Positions 1-7,215 of a stretch of 30,250 nt of DNA are shown here, piece by piece. Each line of letters begins with the position of its first letter. The stretch's first letter is position 1. Location: contig CAZUUO010000005.1 in NCBI GenBank assembly GCA_964622665.1, forward strand, positions 1 through 30,250, read 5' to 3'. This stretch comes from CAZUUO01 sp964622665. Lineage in GTDB: Bacteria > Patescibacteriota > Patescibacteriia > Magasanikbacterales > GCA-002688135. The notes beneath the pieces are model-generated. The model worked only from the letters and a program-made list of their open reading frames with translations, searched no databases and was not told where the DNA came from. Both the position numbers and the translations under genes were made by a program.

Positions 1-269
1 CCTTGTAATTGTTTTGCTACTTGTCCATTTTGAAACACGATGAACGTTGGAATACTCATGATACCGTAACTTTCAGCAGTATCAGGACTTTCATCTACAT
101 TCAATTTTCCAATTTTTACTTCTTTACCTTCTGTTGCGTGTGCCAATTCTTCCATGGTTGGCAACATACGTTGACATGGTCCACACCATGGTGCCCAGAA
201 GTCTACCAATACGGGAACTTTGGCATCTAATACTTCTTCCTTAAAATTTGCGTCGGTAAATACGTGCAT
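1..269 (-). CDS. trxA: Thioredoxin, 3' end cut by the window edge
   Basis: Thiol-disulfide oxidoreductase of the cytoplasm that reduces protein disulfides, including those formed in class I ribonucleotide reductase, which is also encoded in this window. Reading the minus strand from the ATG at 269 gives about 89 residues before the sequence runs out. The active site WCGPC lies at residues 28-32, preceded by the usual VDFWAP strand, and the conserved cis-proline loop SIPTF is present before the break. Thioredoxins are normally about 105-110 residues, so only the last strand and helix are missing. The ATG was chosen because a good promoter ends about 23 bases upstream and the protein starts like other thioredoxins (MHVFTDANF). 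There is no Shine-Dalgarno sequence. Identification is near certain. Confidence 0.95.
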   Translation of the reverse strand, partial: MHVFTDANFKEEVLDAKVPVLVDFWAPWCGPCQRMLPTMEELAHATEGKEVKIGKLNVDESPDTAESYGIMSIPTFIVFQNGQVAKQLQ

Positions 270-292
270 ATATGTTTGGTTACTATACTACG

Positions 293-322
293 AGTATAAC
301 GCGTTTGGTTTTAGGATGACAA
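293..322 (-). promoter_or_regulatory. Sigma70-type promoter of trxA
   Basis: On the minus strand TTGTCA (322-317) is followed after 18 bases by TATACT (298-293). Transcription would start near 286 and give trxA a leader of about 17 nt. The -35 box begins only two bases past the infB stop codon, so trxA has its own promoter in the small gap behind infB. No terminator is visible between the two genes, so readthrough from infB is also possible. Confidence 0.7.
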
Positions 323-324
323 CC

Positions 325-2355
325 CTATCCATTCACTTGTTTAAAAAACAATTTCTTTTCTTTCTTTTCAACATTGTATCCTTCCAAACGATCACCTTCC
401 AACACCGTTGTGCGTGAAATTAACTCCATACCAAATTCTTGACCAGCACGAGTTTCTTTCACTTCACTCTTACCTGATTTCAAAGTTTCAAGAACACCTT
501 CACCCATCAATTCACCATTGCGAATAATTTTTACTTTCAACTTTGGTACAAATTTACCATCTTCACCGCGGCAACCAATAATATGTTTTTTCTTTTCTTG
601 GCGGAAGATTTTCAAAATAGTTGCATGACCAAACGTGGTGACGATAATTTCAGGTTCCAATTTCTTTTCCAATTCTTTACGCACATCATTCAACAAATCG
701 TAAATGACGGTAAATGAACGGACTTTAATATCTTTGTTATTTGCCATTGATTGCGCAACCGTTGTTGTGGGCACATGAAATGCGTATAACAATGTTTCCG
801 TCCCCTCTGCTTTGCGAATATCATTTTCGGTGATATTTCCCAATCCCTTACCTGCAATAGTAATGCCTACTTCTGGATGATCGAGTGTTTCCAATGATTG
901 CAAGATTGCTTCCAATGAACCAAGGGTATCCGCTTTAATGTACATCGCAATCATTTTCTTTTGTGGTGCACCATCTTCAGCAGCACCCATTTGTTTTACA
1001 TTTGAGGTTGTTGATAACACGTGTGACTTTTGAATTTTTGTTTTGCGCAATTCTTCAGCCTCACCTTGTCCATCAACATCCAAAATATCTCCCACTTCAG
1101 GCGCACTCACAAATCCTAAAATTTTCACCGGAGTTCCTGGTGGTGCACTCATTACTTCGCGACCTAAGAAATCTTTCATCGCGCGCACTTTGCCATAAAT
1201 TTTTCCATTCATGACGAGTGCGTCTTTTTGATGTAAGGTTCCCGCTTGAATCAAAACTGTGGCAACTGGTCCCTGACCTTTGTCGACACGAGAATCAATG
1301 ACGGTTCCTAAAGCGCCTCGTTTTTCGTTCGCACGAATTTTATCTTTGTGCATTTCAGCAACCAACAATAACACCTCGAGTAATTTATCAATACCAGTTC
1401 CTTCTTTTGCTGAAATTGGTACGAGTGGTACATCTCCTCCCCATTCTTCTACCAATACACCACTTTCTGACAACATGGTTTTAGCACGATCAACATTAGC
1501 ACCAGGTTTATCAATTTTGTTTAACGCAACTACAAACGGTAATTTTGCCGCTTTAATAATGTTAATTGCTTCTTTGGTTTGTGGCATTACTCCGTCATCA
1601 GCTGCAACCACTAAAATTGCAATGTCAGCAACACGAGCACCACGAGAACGCATCACCGTAAAGGCTTCGTGTCCTGGTGTATCGATAAAGGTAAGTTTTT
1701 TATCTTTCTTCACCACTTGGTACGCACCAATGTGTTGGGTAATACCACCACTTTCTGTATCAATAATATTGGTTGAACGAATGGTGTCGAGCAATTTTGT
1801 TTTACCGTGATCAACGTGACCCATCACCACGATAACCGGTGGACGTTCGGTTAAATCATCCTCATGTTCATGACTCAACGCTTCTTTGAGGGCATGTTCG
1901 TGTTCACTATTTTCCACTTCAATTTTTGGACCCGCACTTGCTTGGCGCGTTACATTAAATCCTAAATCTTCAGCGATAATAATTGCCGTATCAAAATCAA
2001 TACGATCGTTTAATGCTGCCAAAATACCGTTACGCATCAATTCACGCATCAATGTCGTTACGGGCATTTGTAATTGAGCACTTAAATCACGCACCGTCAT
2101 CACATCAGGCAATTCAATCACTTTTCCACTTTCTTTACGTTCCAATTTTTCATTTTCTCGACGTTTCTTTTCTGCTTCTGCTTTACGACGAGTAAGTTCA
2201 CGAGAAATACGAGGCCATTCGCGCATGATATTTTGCGCAATACGTTCATCGATTTTAATAGCACGTTTACCAATATCAAAACCAAACTCTGGTAACACTT
2301 GTAAGAGTTCTTCGGTGCGCATGTTGACGCGGCGTGAAAGTTCGGAGACGTTCAT
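325..2355 (-). CDS. infB: Translation initiation factor IF-2
   Basis: GTPase that places initiator fMet-tRNA on the 30S ribosome and promotes subunit joining. At 676 residues it is a short form (E. coli has 890), because the N-terminal region before the G domain is only about 170 residues. It holds an IF2_N-like helical segment (about 1-50), a charged stretch (about 52-76) and a second IF2_N-like segment (about 85-135). The G domain shows GHVDHGKT (179-186, G1), GGITQHIGAY (G2), DTPGHE (225-230, G3), NKID (279-282, G4) and SAKEG (315-319, G5). Domains II, III and IV follow, and the C-terminal fMet-tRNA-binding domain is present. Transcribed leftward from a promoter at 2447-2419 with a leader of about 57 nt. 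That leader contains a small hairpin (GTAGC/GCTAC) but no Shine-Dalgarno sequence. Confidence 0.97.
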   Translation of the reverse strand: MNVSELSRRVNMRTEELLQVLPEFGFDIGKRAIKIDERIAQNIMREWPRISRELTRRKAEAEKKRRENEKLERKESGKVIELPDVMTVRDLSAQLQMPVTTLMRELMRNGILAALNDRIDFDTAIIIAEDLGFNVTRQASAGPKIEVENSEHEHALKEALSHEHEDDLTERPPVIVVMGHVDHGKTKLLDTIRSTNIIDTESGGITQHIGAYQVVKKDKKLTFIDTPGHEAFTVMRSRGARVADIAILVVAADDGVMPQTKEAINIIKAAKLPFVVALNKIDKPGANVDRAKTMLSESGVLVEEWGGDVPLVPISAKEGTGIDKLLEVLLLVAEMHKDKIRANEKRGALGTVIDSRVDKGQGPVATVLIQAGTLHQKDALVMNGKIYGKVRAMKDFLGREVMSAPPGTPVKILGFVSAPEVGDILDVDGQGEAEELRKTKIQKSHVLSTTSNVKQMGAAEDGAPQKKMIAMYIKADTLGSLEAILQSLETLDHPEVGITIAGKGLGNITENDIRKAEGTETLLYAFHVPTTTVAQSMANNKDIKVRSFTVIYDLLNDVRKELEKKLEPEIIVTTFGHATILKIFRQEKKKHIIGCRGEDGKFVPKLKVKIIRNGELMGEGVLETLKSGKSEVKETRAGQEFGMELISRTTVLEGDRLEGYNVEKKEKKLFFKQVNG

Positions 2356-2379
2356 GGGAAGTGGTACATCAGGTAGCCC

Positions 2380-2408
2380 TTGCTACGACCGATGTGATAG
2401 ATTAAACT
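2380..2408 (+). promoter_or_regulatory. Possible truB promoter overlapping the infB promoter
   Basis: TTGCTA (2380-2385), a 17-base spacer and TAAACT (2403-2408), with transcription starting near 2415 and a truB leader of about 42 nt. Each hexamer has two mismatches to consensus, so the call is moderate. It would face and overlap the infB promoter, and the two start sites would lie within a few bases of each other. Confidence 0.4.
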
Positions 2409-2418
2409 AAGTGCCTCT

Positions 2419-2447
2419 ATGGTACCAGTGTTTTTAAGCACTGTCAA
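2419..2447 (-). promoter_or_regulatory. Extended -10 promoter of infB
   Basis: The minus strand carries a perfect -35 TTGACA (2447-2442), a 17-base spacer and TACCAT (2424-2419). TGG stands directly before the -10, making an extended -10 element. Transcription would start near 2412. This is one of the best promoter matches in the window. Confidence 0.7.
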
Positions 2448-2456
2448 AGCAAAAAT

Positions 2457-3104
2457 ATGATTATTGCCATACAAAAACCACCCGGTATTACTTCACATGA
2501 TGTGATTTATAAGGTCCGAAAAATCACCAAAGAACAGCGGGTGGGCCATGCAGGAACCTTAGATCCCTTTGCACAAGGGGTTCTTATTGTTGGCATAACC
2601 CGTGAGAGTACCAAGACCCTCGATCAGTACTTACGCCTTCCCAAAGAATACGAAACAACTGCTGTTTTAGGCGCAACTTCCACCACTCTTGATCTGACTG
2701 GTGAAATAACCCCCCTTGATAATCCCCCTGTTCCCACTCAAGAAGAGATAGAAGTAGTGCTCGCTCGATTTTTGGGTCCCCAAACCCAAATTCCACCTAT
2801 GTATAGTGCCAAAAAGGTGGGTGGTAAGAAATTATATGAATTAGCACGCAAAGGTGTCACTATTGAACGAAAACCTTCAGCAATTACCATTTATTCCCTT
2901 GAACTCCTCAATTATTCCTATCCCCACCTCACCTTACGGATTAGTTGTTCAACGGGCACCTATATTCGCACTCTCGTAGATGACATCGCTGTTGCCCTCA
3001 ATACCCACGCTTATTGTGAAAAACTTATCCGTACAAAAGTTGGGGACTTTACCTTGGAAAACTCAGTGACTCTTGAAGAGTTTGCCAACAAATACCCACA
3101 ATAA
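2457..3104 (+). CDS. truB: tRNA pseudouridine(55) synthase
   Basis: Isomerises uridine 55 in the T-loop of tRNAs to pseudouridine. The 215-residue protein is the catalytic domain only. Family members with a C-terminal PUA-type domain are about 300 residues. The catalytic motif is HAGTLDPFA with nucleophile Asp36. KPPGITSHD (7-15) is the usual N-terminal signature, and the segments PPMYSAKK and STGTYIRTL complete the family pattern. It starts at the first ATG of the frame, about 50 bases after a possible promoter, with an A-rich leader and no Shine-Dalgarno sequence. It is divergent from infB and followed by the separately promoted rny. truB beside infB is a common bacterial arrangement, although there both genes usually lie on one strand. 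Confidence 0.96.
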   Translation: MIIAIQKPPGITSHDVIYKVRKITKEQRVGHAGTLDPFAQGVLIVGITRESTKTLDQYLRLPKEYETTAVLGATSTTLDLTGEITPLDNPPVPTQEEIEVVLARFLGPQTQIPPMYSAKKVGGKKLYELARKGVTIERKPSAITIYSLELLNYSYPHLTLRISCSTGTYIRTLVDDIAVALNTHAYCEKLIRTKVGDFTLENSVTLEEFANKYPQ

Positions 3105-3112
3105 CCACTTTA

Positions 3113-3142
3113 TTGCTCATTATCCATATCACATGGTATAGT
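3113..3142 (+). promoter_or_regulatory. Promoter of rny
   Basis: TTGCTC (3113-3118), an 18-base spacer and TATAGT (3137-3142), with TGG in front of the -10 giving an extended -10. The predicted start is near 3149, leaving a leader of about 28 nt before the rny ATG at 3177. Confidence 0.6.
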
Positions 3143-3176
3143 CAATTTAGCAGAAATATGTCTGTTTTTATTGATT

Positions 3177-4688
3177 ATGTACTTATACGTATTATTAGGA
3201 TTATTGGGCGGTGCCGGTGCCACCTATGTATATCTCCAAAATTATTCAAAAAATAAAGTCGGGGAAGCACACCAGAAAGCTGAAGAAATTATTTCCAAAG
3301 CAAAACAAGAAGAATCTCGTTTGATGTTAAGCGCTCAGGAGAAATCAATCACCGTGATTGAAGCTGCCAAAAAGGAAGAGCAAAAAATGCGCGAAGAATT
3401 GCAAGGCATGTTGTCTCGTTTGGAGACACGTGAAAACCAATTGAGTGCGCGACATGGTGAAGTTGAAAAGGAAAAAGAAAAAGTGGTCAGCATGCAACAA
3501 ACTGCGCAAACGAAATTACAAGAGCTTGCGGATTTGCGCGTTGAAGCGATTTCAAAGTTGGAACAAGTAGCGAAACTCACTCGTGAGCAAGCGCTTGAAG
3601 AAATGTATGCAAAAATTAAAGAGCAATATAGCGGTGATTTATCATCACGCATGTTAAAGTTGCAAAATGAAAATACTGATGTCTTTGAACGTGAATCAAA
3701 GAAAATTTTAGGTACTGTGTTGCAACGATACGCAGGTTCACATGCTGCCGAAACCACAACCACCACCGTTCCCTTGACCAGTGAAGACATGAAGGGACGT
3801 TTGATTGGTAAAGAAGGACGCAATATTAAAACTATTGAAAAATTAACGGGCTGTGAATTGATTATTGATGATACGCCGGGTGCAATTACCGTATCAGGAT
3901 TTTCACCAATTCGTCGTCAAATCGCCCGTCTCGCTATTGAATTACTCATGGCTGATGGTCGTATTCAACCAGCGCGTATTGAAGAAACTGTTGAAGAAGC
4001 AAAGAAACAATTAGCAATCGACATCAAAAAAGCTGGTGATGAGATGATGTATGAAATGGGATTAACAGGCTTTGATCCAAAGTTGGTTGTTATTTTAGGA
4101 CGTTTGAAATACCGCACCAGTTATGGTCAAAATAACATGATGCATTCATTGGAAGTTGCTCATTTGTCAGGCATGATTGCTGCGGAACTTGGTGAAGATG
4201 TAACTCGCGCAAAGAAAGCTGGTTTGTTACATGATATTGGAAAAGCTATCGATCATGAAAATGAAGGAGGACATCCAGAACTCGGTCTTGCATTGTTGCG
4301 TAAGTTTGGTATTGATGAAGAAATTGCTTACTGCTGTATTGCTCACCACGAAGACAACCCCAAAACATTATTGGGTTGTATCGTGAAAGCAGCTGATGCA
4401 TTGTCGGCAGCACGTCCTGGTGCCCGCAAAGGAACCTACGAATCGTATATTAAACGCTTGGAAGGTTTGGAAAAAATTGCTAACTCATTCCCCGGTGTTG
4501 AAAAAACATTTGCTATTTCAGCCGGACGTGAAGTGCGCGTCTTTGTACACCCCGGATCAGTTGATGATTTTGGAGCTCACAATCTCGCCCGCGACATTGC
4601 GCATAAAATTGAACAAGAGTTGCAATACCCGGGAGAAATTCGAGTCACCGTTATTCGCGAACAACGCGTCGTTGAACTTGCACGCTAA
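3177..4688 (+). CDS. rny: Ribonuclease Y
   Basis: Membrane-anchored endoribonuclease that starts mRNA decay in bacteria lacking RNase E. From ATG 3177 it is 503 residues, close to the usual 510-520. Order of parts: one N-terminal membrane helix (about 3-20), a long charged coiled coil (about 25-180) that in this family drives dimerisation, a KH RNA-binding domain with GKEGRN starting at residue 211, and an HD phosphohydrolase domain with His352-Asp353 in LLHDIGK. An in-frame TTG six bases upstream (3171) is less likely than the ATG, since MYLYVLLGLL is a normal start of the anchor. It is followed after six bases by ymdB. rny-ymdB adjacency is well conserved and supports both calls. Confidence 0.96.
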   Translation: MYLYVLLGLLGGAGATYVYLQNYSKNKVGEAHQKAEEIISKAKQEESRLMLSAQEKSITVIEAAKKEEQKMREELQGMLSRLETRENQLSARHGEVEKEKEKVVSMQQTAQTKLQELADLRVEAISKLEQVAKLTREQALEEMYAKIKEQYSGDLSSRMLKLQNENTDVFERESKKILGTVLQRYAGSHAAETTTTTVPLTSEDMKGRLIGKEGRNIKTIEKLTGCELIIDDTPGAITVSGFSPIRRQIARLAIELLMADGRIQPARIEETVEEAKKQLAIDIKKAGDEMMYEMGLTGFDPKLVVILGRLKYRTSYGQNNMMHSLEVAHLSGMIAAELGEDVTRAKKAGLLHDIGKAIDHENEGGHPELGLALLRKFGIDEEIAYCCIAHHEDNPKTLLGCIVKAADALSAARPGARKGTYESYIKRLEGLEKIANSFPGVEKTFAISAGREVRVFVHPGSVDDFGAHNLARDIAHKIEQELQYPGEIRVTVIREQRVVELAR

Positions 4689-4694
4689 CGTATT

Positions 4695-5480
4695 ATGAAA
4701 TTTTTAATCTTTGGAGATGTTGTTGCTAAAATTGGTCGTCGTGCATTGATCGCCAAACTTCCTGAACTCAAAGCTCGTTACAAACCCGATCGCGTTATTA
4801 TCAACGCTGAAAATTTAGCTCACGGAAAAGGAATCACTCTTAATACTATTGAGGAGATGAGTACTGCAGGTGTTGATATTTTCACCGGTGGCAATCACAG
4901 TTTTTCAAAGCCTGAAGGTGCTGCCCTCTTTGCAGGAAATCCTCAACTCATTCGTCCCGCAAACTTTGTTGATGCACCGGGAGCTGGTTATCGGATTTAT
5001 GAGGTTGGCGGCGTTCCCTTTGTTGTGATAAACTTATTGGGAAGAGTGTTTATGAAAGATGAGGTGCTCGATCCTTTTCACACCTTTGATACTATCGTCG
5101 CGCAAGATGACGTAAAAAACATCCCTATCCGCTTGGTAGATTTTCATGGCGAAACCACTGCAGAACGCAATGCGTTTAAGTGGCACGTCGTGGATCGAGC
5201 CAGTGTTTTGTGGGGTACGCACACCCATGTGCAAACCAATGATGCATGGATTGTGCAAAACCGACTCGGCTATATTACCGACGTTGGGATGACTGGCGCT
5301 CGTGATGGTGTTATTGGTATAAAAAAGGAAGGTTCGCTCTCTCATTTTTTAACGGGAGGAAAAATTACCCACGACTTTGATGAAAATGGTCCTGTCATTA
5401 TTTCAGGCATACTCGTTGAAGTCAGTCCTGAGGGAATTTGTACTCATATTGAACACTTTATTGAACACACCATTATTTAA
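4695..5480 (+). CDS. ymdB: YmdB-family metallophosphoesterase (TIGR00282)
   Basis: Predicted dinuclear-metal phosphodiesterase. The Bacillus subtilis homologue hydrolyses 2',3'-cyclic nucleotides and affects RNase Y-linked gene expression and biofilm choice. The length of 261 residues matches the family. Metal ligands expected from the family are all visible: Asp8 (FGDVV), Glu39 and Asn40 (NAEN), Asn67 and His68 (GGNH), His151 (DFHGE), and His176 and His178 (GTHTH). It starts six bases after rny stops and must be co-transcribed with it. This fits a role in RNA turnover, since RNase Y products can yield cyclic nucleotides. No Shine-Dalgarno sequence is present. The downstream gap to hup holds a nested inverted repeat. 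Confidence 0.93.
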   Translation: MKFLIFGDVVAKIGRRALIAKLPELKARYKPDRVIINAENLAHGKGITLNTIEEMSTAGVDIFTGGNHSFSKPEGAALFAGNPQLIRPANFVDAPGAGYRIYEVGGVPFVVINLLGRVFMKDEVLDPFHTFDTIVAQDDVKNIPIRLVDFHGETTAERNAFKWHVVDRASVLWGTHTHVQTNDAWIVQNRLGYITDVGMTGARDGVIGIKKEGSLSHFLTGGKITHDFDENGPVIISGILVEVSPEGICTHIEHFIEHTII

Positions 5481-5484
5481 TGTT

Positions 5485-5536
5485 GATGAGTGCGCCACTA
5501 CACAACGTCTCACCTACGTTGGGCATTACACTCATC
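5485..5536 (+). repeat. Nested inverted repeat in the hup leader
   Basis: GATGAGTG (5485-5492) pairs perfectly with CACTCATC (5529-5536). Inside it, CAACGT (5503-5508) pairs with ACGTTG (5516-5521), and GCC and GGC flanking the inner stem can also pair. As RNA this would be a two-tier stem-loop filling nearly the whole ymdB-hup gap and ending 10 bases before the hup ATG. There is no T-run after it, so it is not a standard terminator. An RNA leader, a protein-binding palindrome or an mRNA processing site are all possible. Confidence 0.6.
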
Positions 5537-5546
5537 TCACCTTATT

Positions 5547-5918
5547 ATGAATAAGCAGCAGCTTGCACAACTTATTTCAGATCGTGTTGGTATTTCACGT
5601 AAAAGTGCTGAGGATACTCTTGAAGCATTCACCGAAATTGTCACTGAAACCTTGCTTGAAGAAGGAGAAGTAACGTTGGCGGGATTTGGAGAATTCAGTG
5701 CACGTACTCGTAAGGGACGCGTTGGTGTTAATCCACAAAATCCTAACAACCCACTCACCATTCCTCCCGTACGTGTTGCTAAATTTAAAGCGGGTAGTCG
5801 TTTAAAAAAGGCGATTAAAACCGGAAAGGCAGAAAAAGTTGCTCCGGTATCACGCAACACTTCTCTCCCCCCTGCCCCTCCCACACCAACACCGACTATC
5901 AACCCTACCGCTTTGTAG
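5547..5918 (+). CDS. hup: HU-family nucleoid protein with a proline-rich tail
   Basis: Histone-like DNA-binding protein that bends DNA as a dimer. Residues 1-92 are a standard HU/IHF fold: the N-terminal helical part starting MNKQQLAQLI, the GFGEFSARTRKGR turn (47-59), and the beta-arm with the intercalating proline in NPQNP (62-66). Typical HU ends near residue 90. Here about 30 more residues follow, rich in Pro, Thr and Lys (PPAPPTPTPT near the end), probably disordered. The ATG at 5547 is preferred to an upstream in-frame GTG at 5490, because the HU fold begins exactly there and the upstream codons lie in a structured inverted repeat. A terminator follows 17 bases after the stop. Confidence 0.93.
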   Translation: MNKQQLAQLISDRVGISRKSAEDTLEAFTEIVTETLLEEGEVTLAGFGEFSARTRKGRVGVNPQNPNNPLTIPPVRVAKFKAGSRLKKAIKTGKAEKVAPVSRNTSLPPAPPTPTPTINPTAL

Positions 5919-5935
5919 GAGTGGTCATTATAAAA

Positions 5936-5959
5936 ATCGAGTTTACGCTCGGTTTTTTT
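5936..5959 (+). terminator. Intrinsic terminator after hup
   Basis: ATCGAG (5936-5941), loop TTTACG, CTCGGT (5948-5953), then a run of seven T. The stem has six pairs, one of them a G-U wobble. It closes the truB/rny-ymdB-hup block. Confidence 0.8.
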
Positions 5960-6085
5960 GTTTGTTTTTTTCTCTAAAAATTCCAAGAAAAATCTACCAA
6001 AACATAAACGCAAAAAAAGGTGAAGATTGTACGGTGTGTAAATTGAAAACTTATACACACGATCATACCCTCCCTATTTTTTATC

Positions 6086-6101
6086 ACACTACATCTTGTG
6101 G
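6086..6101 (+). promoter_or_regulatory. NrdR-box-like site 1
   Basis: ACACTACATCTTGTGG agrees with the classic 16-bp NrdR operator ACACTATATATAGTGT at 12 of 16 positions. On its own the match would be weak. Its value comes from the second, better site 33 bases downstream (start to start) and from its place directly upstream of a ribonucleotide reductase operon. Confidence 0.6.
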
Positions 6102-6118
6102 ATACTTGTACACAGTGC

Positions 6119-6134
6119 TCACTAAATATAGTGT
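6119..6134 (+). promoter_or_regulatory. NrdR-box-like site 2
   Basis: TCACTAAATATAGTGT matches the NrdR operator ACACTATATATAGTGT except at positions 1, 2 and 7 (13 of 16), and its halves CACTA and TAGTG are perfectly palindromic. NrdR is the ATP-cone repressor of ribonucleotide reductase genes in most bacteria, and it normally binds two boxes about three helical turns apart, as here. Confidence 0.75.
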
Positions 6135-6166
6135 TTTGATCCATGGGCGTGTACCCACAAATGCGC

Positions 6167-6172
6167 TATACT
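6167..6172 (+). promoter_or_regulatory. Probable -10 box of the nrdBA promoter
   Basis: TATACT lies 33 bases downstream of NrdR site 2 and would start transcription near 6179, giving a leader of about 64 nt. No good -35 is present 17 bases upstream (TGGGCG). An alternative is TTGTAC (6106-6111) with TATAGT (6127-6132), but its 15-base spacer is short. That arrangement would put site 2 directly over the -10. Confidence 0.4.
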
Positions 6173-6242
6173 ACCAAGTACGCAGGAAATGTAGACAAGC
6201 ACGTTTGCTGCCTCACTTTTCATCACTACACCACCTATTATT

Positions 6243-7184
6243 ATGTCATGTAAATTACTTACTCCTCGAACGACCTACCGTCCCTTCGAGTACGCACACT
6301 ACTTCACGTATTTCCAGAAGCAAAATCAAGCACACTGGTTACCCACGGAAGTTCCCATGGAAAACGATATCACTGATTATCGATTCCGATTAAGTGAAGA
6401 AGAACGAAATTTGATTATGCAAATTCTTCGTTTCTTCACCCAAGGTGACATCGAAGTAAACAACAACTACAACTCACGATTAATTCCTGCTATTCCAAAA
6501 CCAGAAATTAAAATGATGTTGTCTGCATTTGCCGCAATGGAAAGTGTGCATGTGTGGGCATATTCATATCTTAATGATTCTTTGGGACTTCCTGAAAAAG
6601 AATACGCTGCATTTTTGGAATACGAATCCATGCGTAACAAATACACCTATCTGCAACAATTTGACGTGACGAATGTTGAATCACTCGCTCTCAACTTGGC
6701 GGTGTTTGGTGGATTCATGGAAGGTGTTAGCTTGTTTTCATCATTTGCCATCCTCATGAACTTTCCTCGTTTGGGAAAATTAAAAGGGGTTGGACAAATT
6801 GTGACCTGGAGTATTCGTGATGAATCATTACACAGTGAGGGAGTATGCCGATTGTTCCGCGATTTGATCGCTGAAAATCCTCAAATCTGGAGTAATGATT
6901 TTAAAACAACTCTCTACAATGCATGTCGCGACATGATCGCACTTGAGGATGCATTTATTGATACGTGTTTTGCGCTGGGCAATGTACCTGGCCTCACCGC
7001 ACAAGAAGTAAAAGATTATATTCGTTTTATCGCTGATAAAAAATTATTGGATTTGGGACTTGAAAAAATTTATAACACCACCAATCCATTACACTGGTTA
7101 GACACGATGGTAAACGCCAAAGAACACACCAACTTCTTTGAAAATCGTGCAACCGAATATGCAAAAGGTGCTGTTACCTGGTAA
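6243..7184 (+). CDS. nrdB: Class I ribonucleotide reductase, beta (radical) subunit
   Basis: Ferritin-like subunit that holds the metal site and tyrosyl radical used by the alpha subunit to make deoxyribonucleotides. All ligands can be placed by the E. coli spacing: Asp69, Glu100 and His103 (ESVH), Glu160 (MEGVS), Glu194 and His197 (ESLH). Tyr107 sits seven residues after Glu100, the position of radical Tyr122 in E. coli, so this is a Tyr-radical enzyme rather than a Phe-bearing Mn/Fe type. The length of 313 residues is slightly short for the family. It lies first in the operon, 31 bases before nrdA. Two NrdR-like boxes upstream predict repression when dATP is plentiful. Confidence 0.96.
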   Translation: MSCKLLTPRTTYRPFEYAHYFTYFQKQNQAHWLPTEVPMENDITDYRFRLSEEERNLIMQILRFFTQGDIEVNNNYNSRLIPAIPKPEIKMMLSAFAAMESVHVWAYSYLNDSLGLPEKEYAAFLEYESMRNKYTYLQQFDVTNVESLALNLAVFGGFMEGVSLFSSFAILMNFPRLGKLKGVGQIVTWSIRDESLHSEGVCRLFRDLIAENPQIWSNDFKTTLYNACRDMIALEDAFIDTCFALGNVPGLTAQEVKDYIRFIADKKLLDLGLEKIYNTTNPLHWLDTMVNAKEHTNFFENRATEYAKGAVTW

Positions 7185-7215
7185 TACCTCATTCCTAACA
7201 TGAAATAATATTTAT

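Larger units (their letters stand above)
5960..6242 (+). other. nrdB upstream control region
   Basis: Together with the hup tail this forms a gap of about 320 bases between hup and nrdB, the longest in the window. It holds no convincing gene. Besides the two NrdR-like palindromes and a TATACT box, it contains an imperfect inverted repeat near 6034-6060 (GTGTGTAA facing TTATACACAC) that includes one TTATACACA, a possible DnaA-box variant. The stretch from 6179 to 6242 would be the untranslated leader and has no Shine-Dalgarno sequence before the nrdB ATG. Confidence 0.6.

Noticed and set aside
1280..1810. Open frame of 176 codons on the plus strand inside infB
   Set aside because: It is antisense to the conserved G domain of IF-2, has low-complexity composition, no promoter and no recognisable family.
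2426..2443. Inverted repeat CAGTG...CACTG before truB, considered as a terminator
   Set aside because: Only five pairs, no T-run, and it lies in the spacer between the infB -35 and -10.
3171..3176. Upstream TTG start for rny; likewise TTG 25070 for parA, GTG 5490 for hup, GTG 14102 for LCP and TTG 22836 for the small ORF
   Set aside because: Each lies in a promoter element, in a structured leader or before a ribosome binding site, or adds non-family residues. The downstream ATG fits family starts and promoter positions.
3335..3823. Open frame of 162 codons antisense to the rny coiled coil
   Set aside because: It is a mirror of biased coiled-coil codons (Ser, Phe and Cys rich) and the sense gene is certain.
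5591..5606. parS-like sequence TATTTCACGTAAAAGT in hup; similar partial matches at 20182 and 23506-23521
   Set aside because: About 12 of 16 matches at best to TGTTTCACGTGAAACA, no clear dyad, and all lie in coding sequence. A real parS should be nearly perfect.
6051..6059. DnaA-box-like TTATACACA, also at 9329-9337
   Set aside because: Single scattered copies without clustering or an AT-rich unwinding region. Not evidence of an origin, although DnaA control of nrd genes is known elsewhere.
6161..6250. Short ORF (about 29 codons) in the nrdB leader, ending in an overlap with the nrdB start
   Set aside because: It contains the likely -10 box (6167-6172), so its start would lie upstream of the transcript, and its sequence shows no coding signal.
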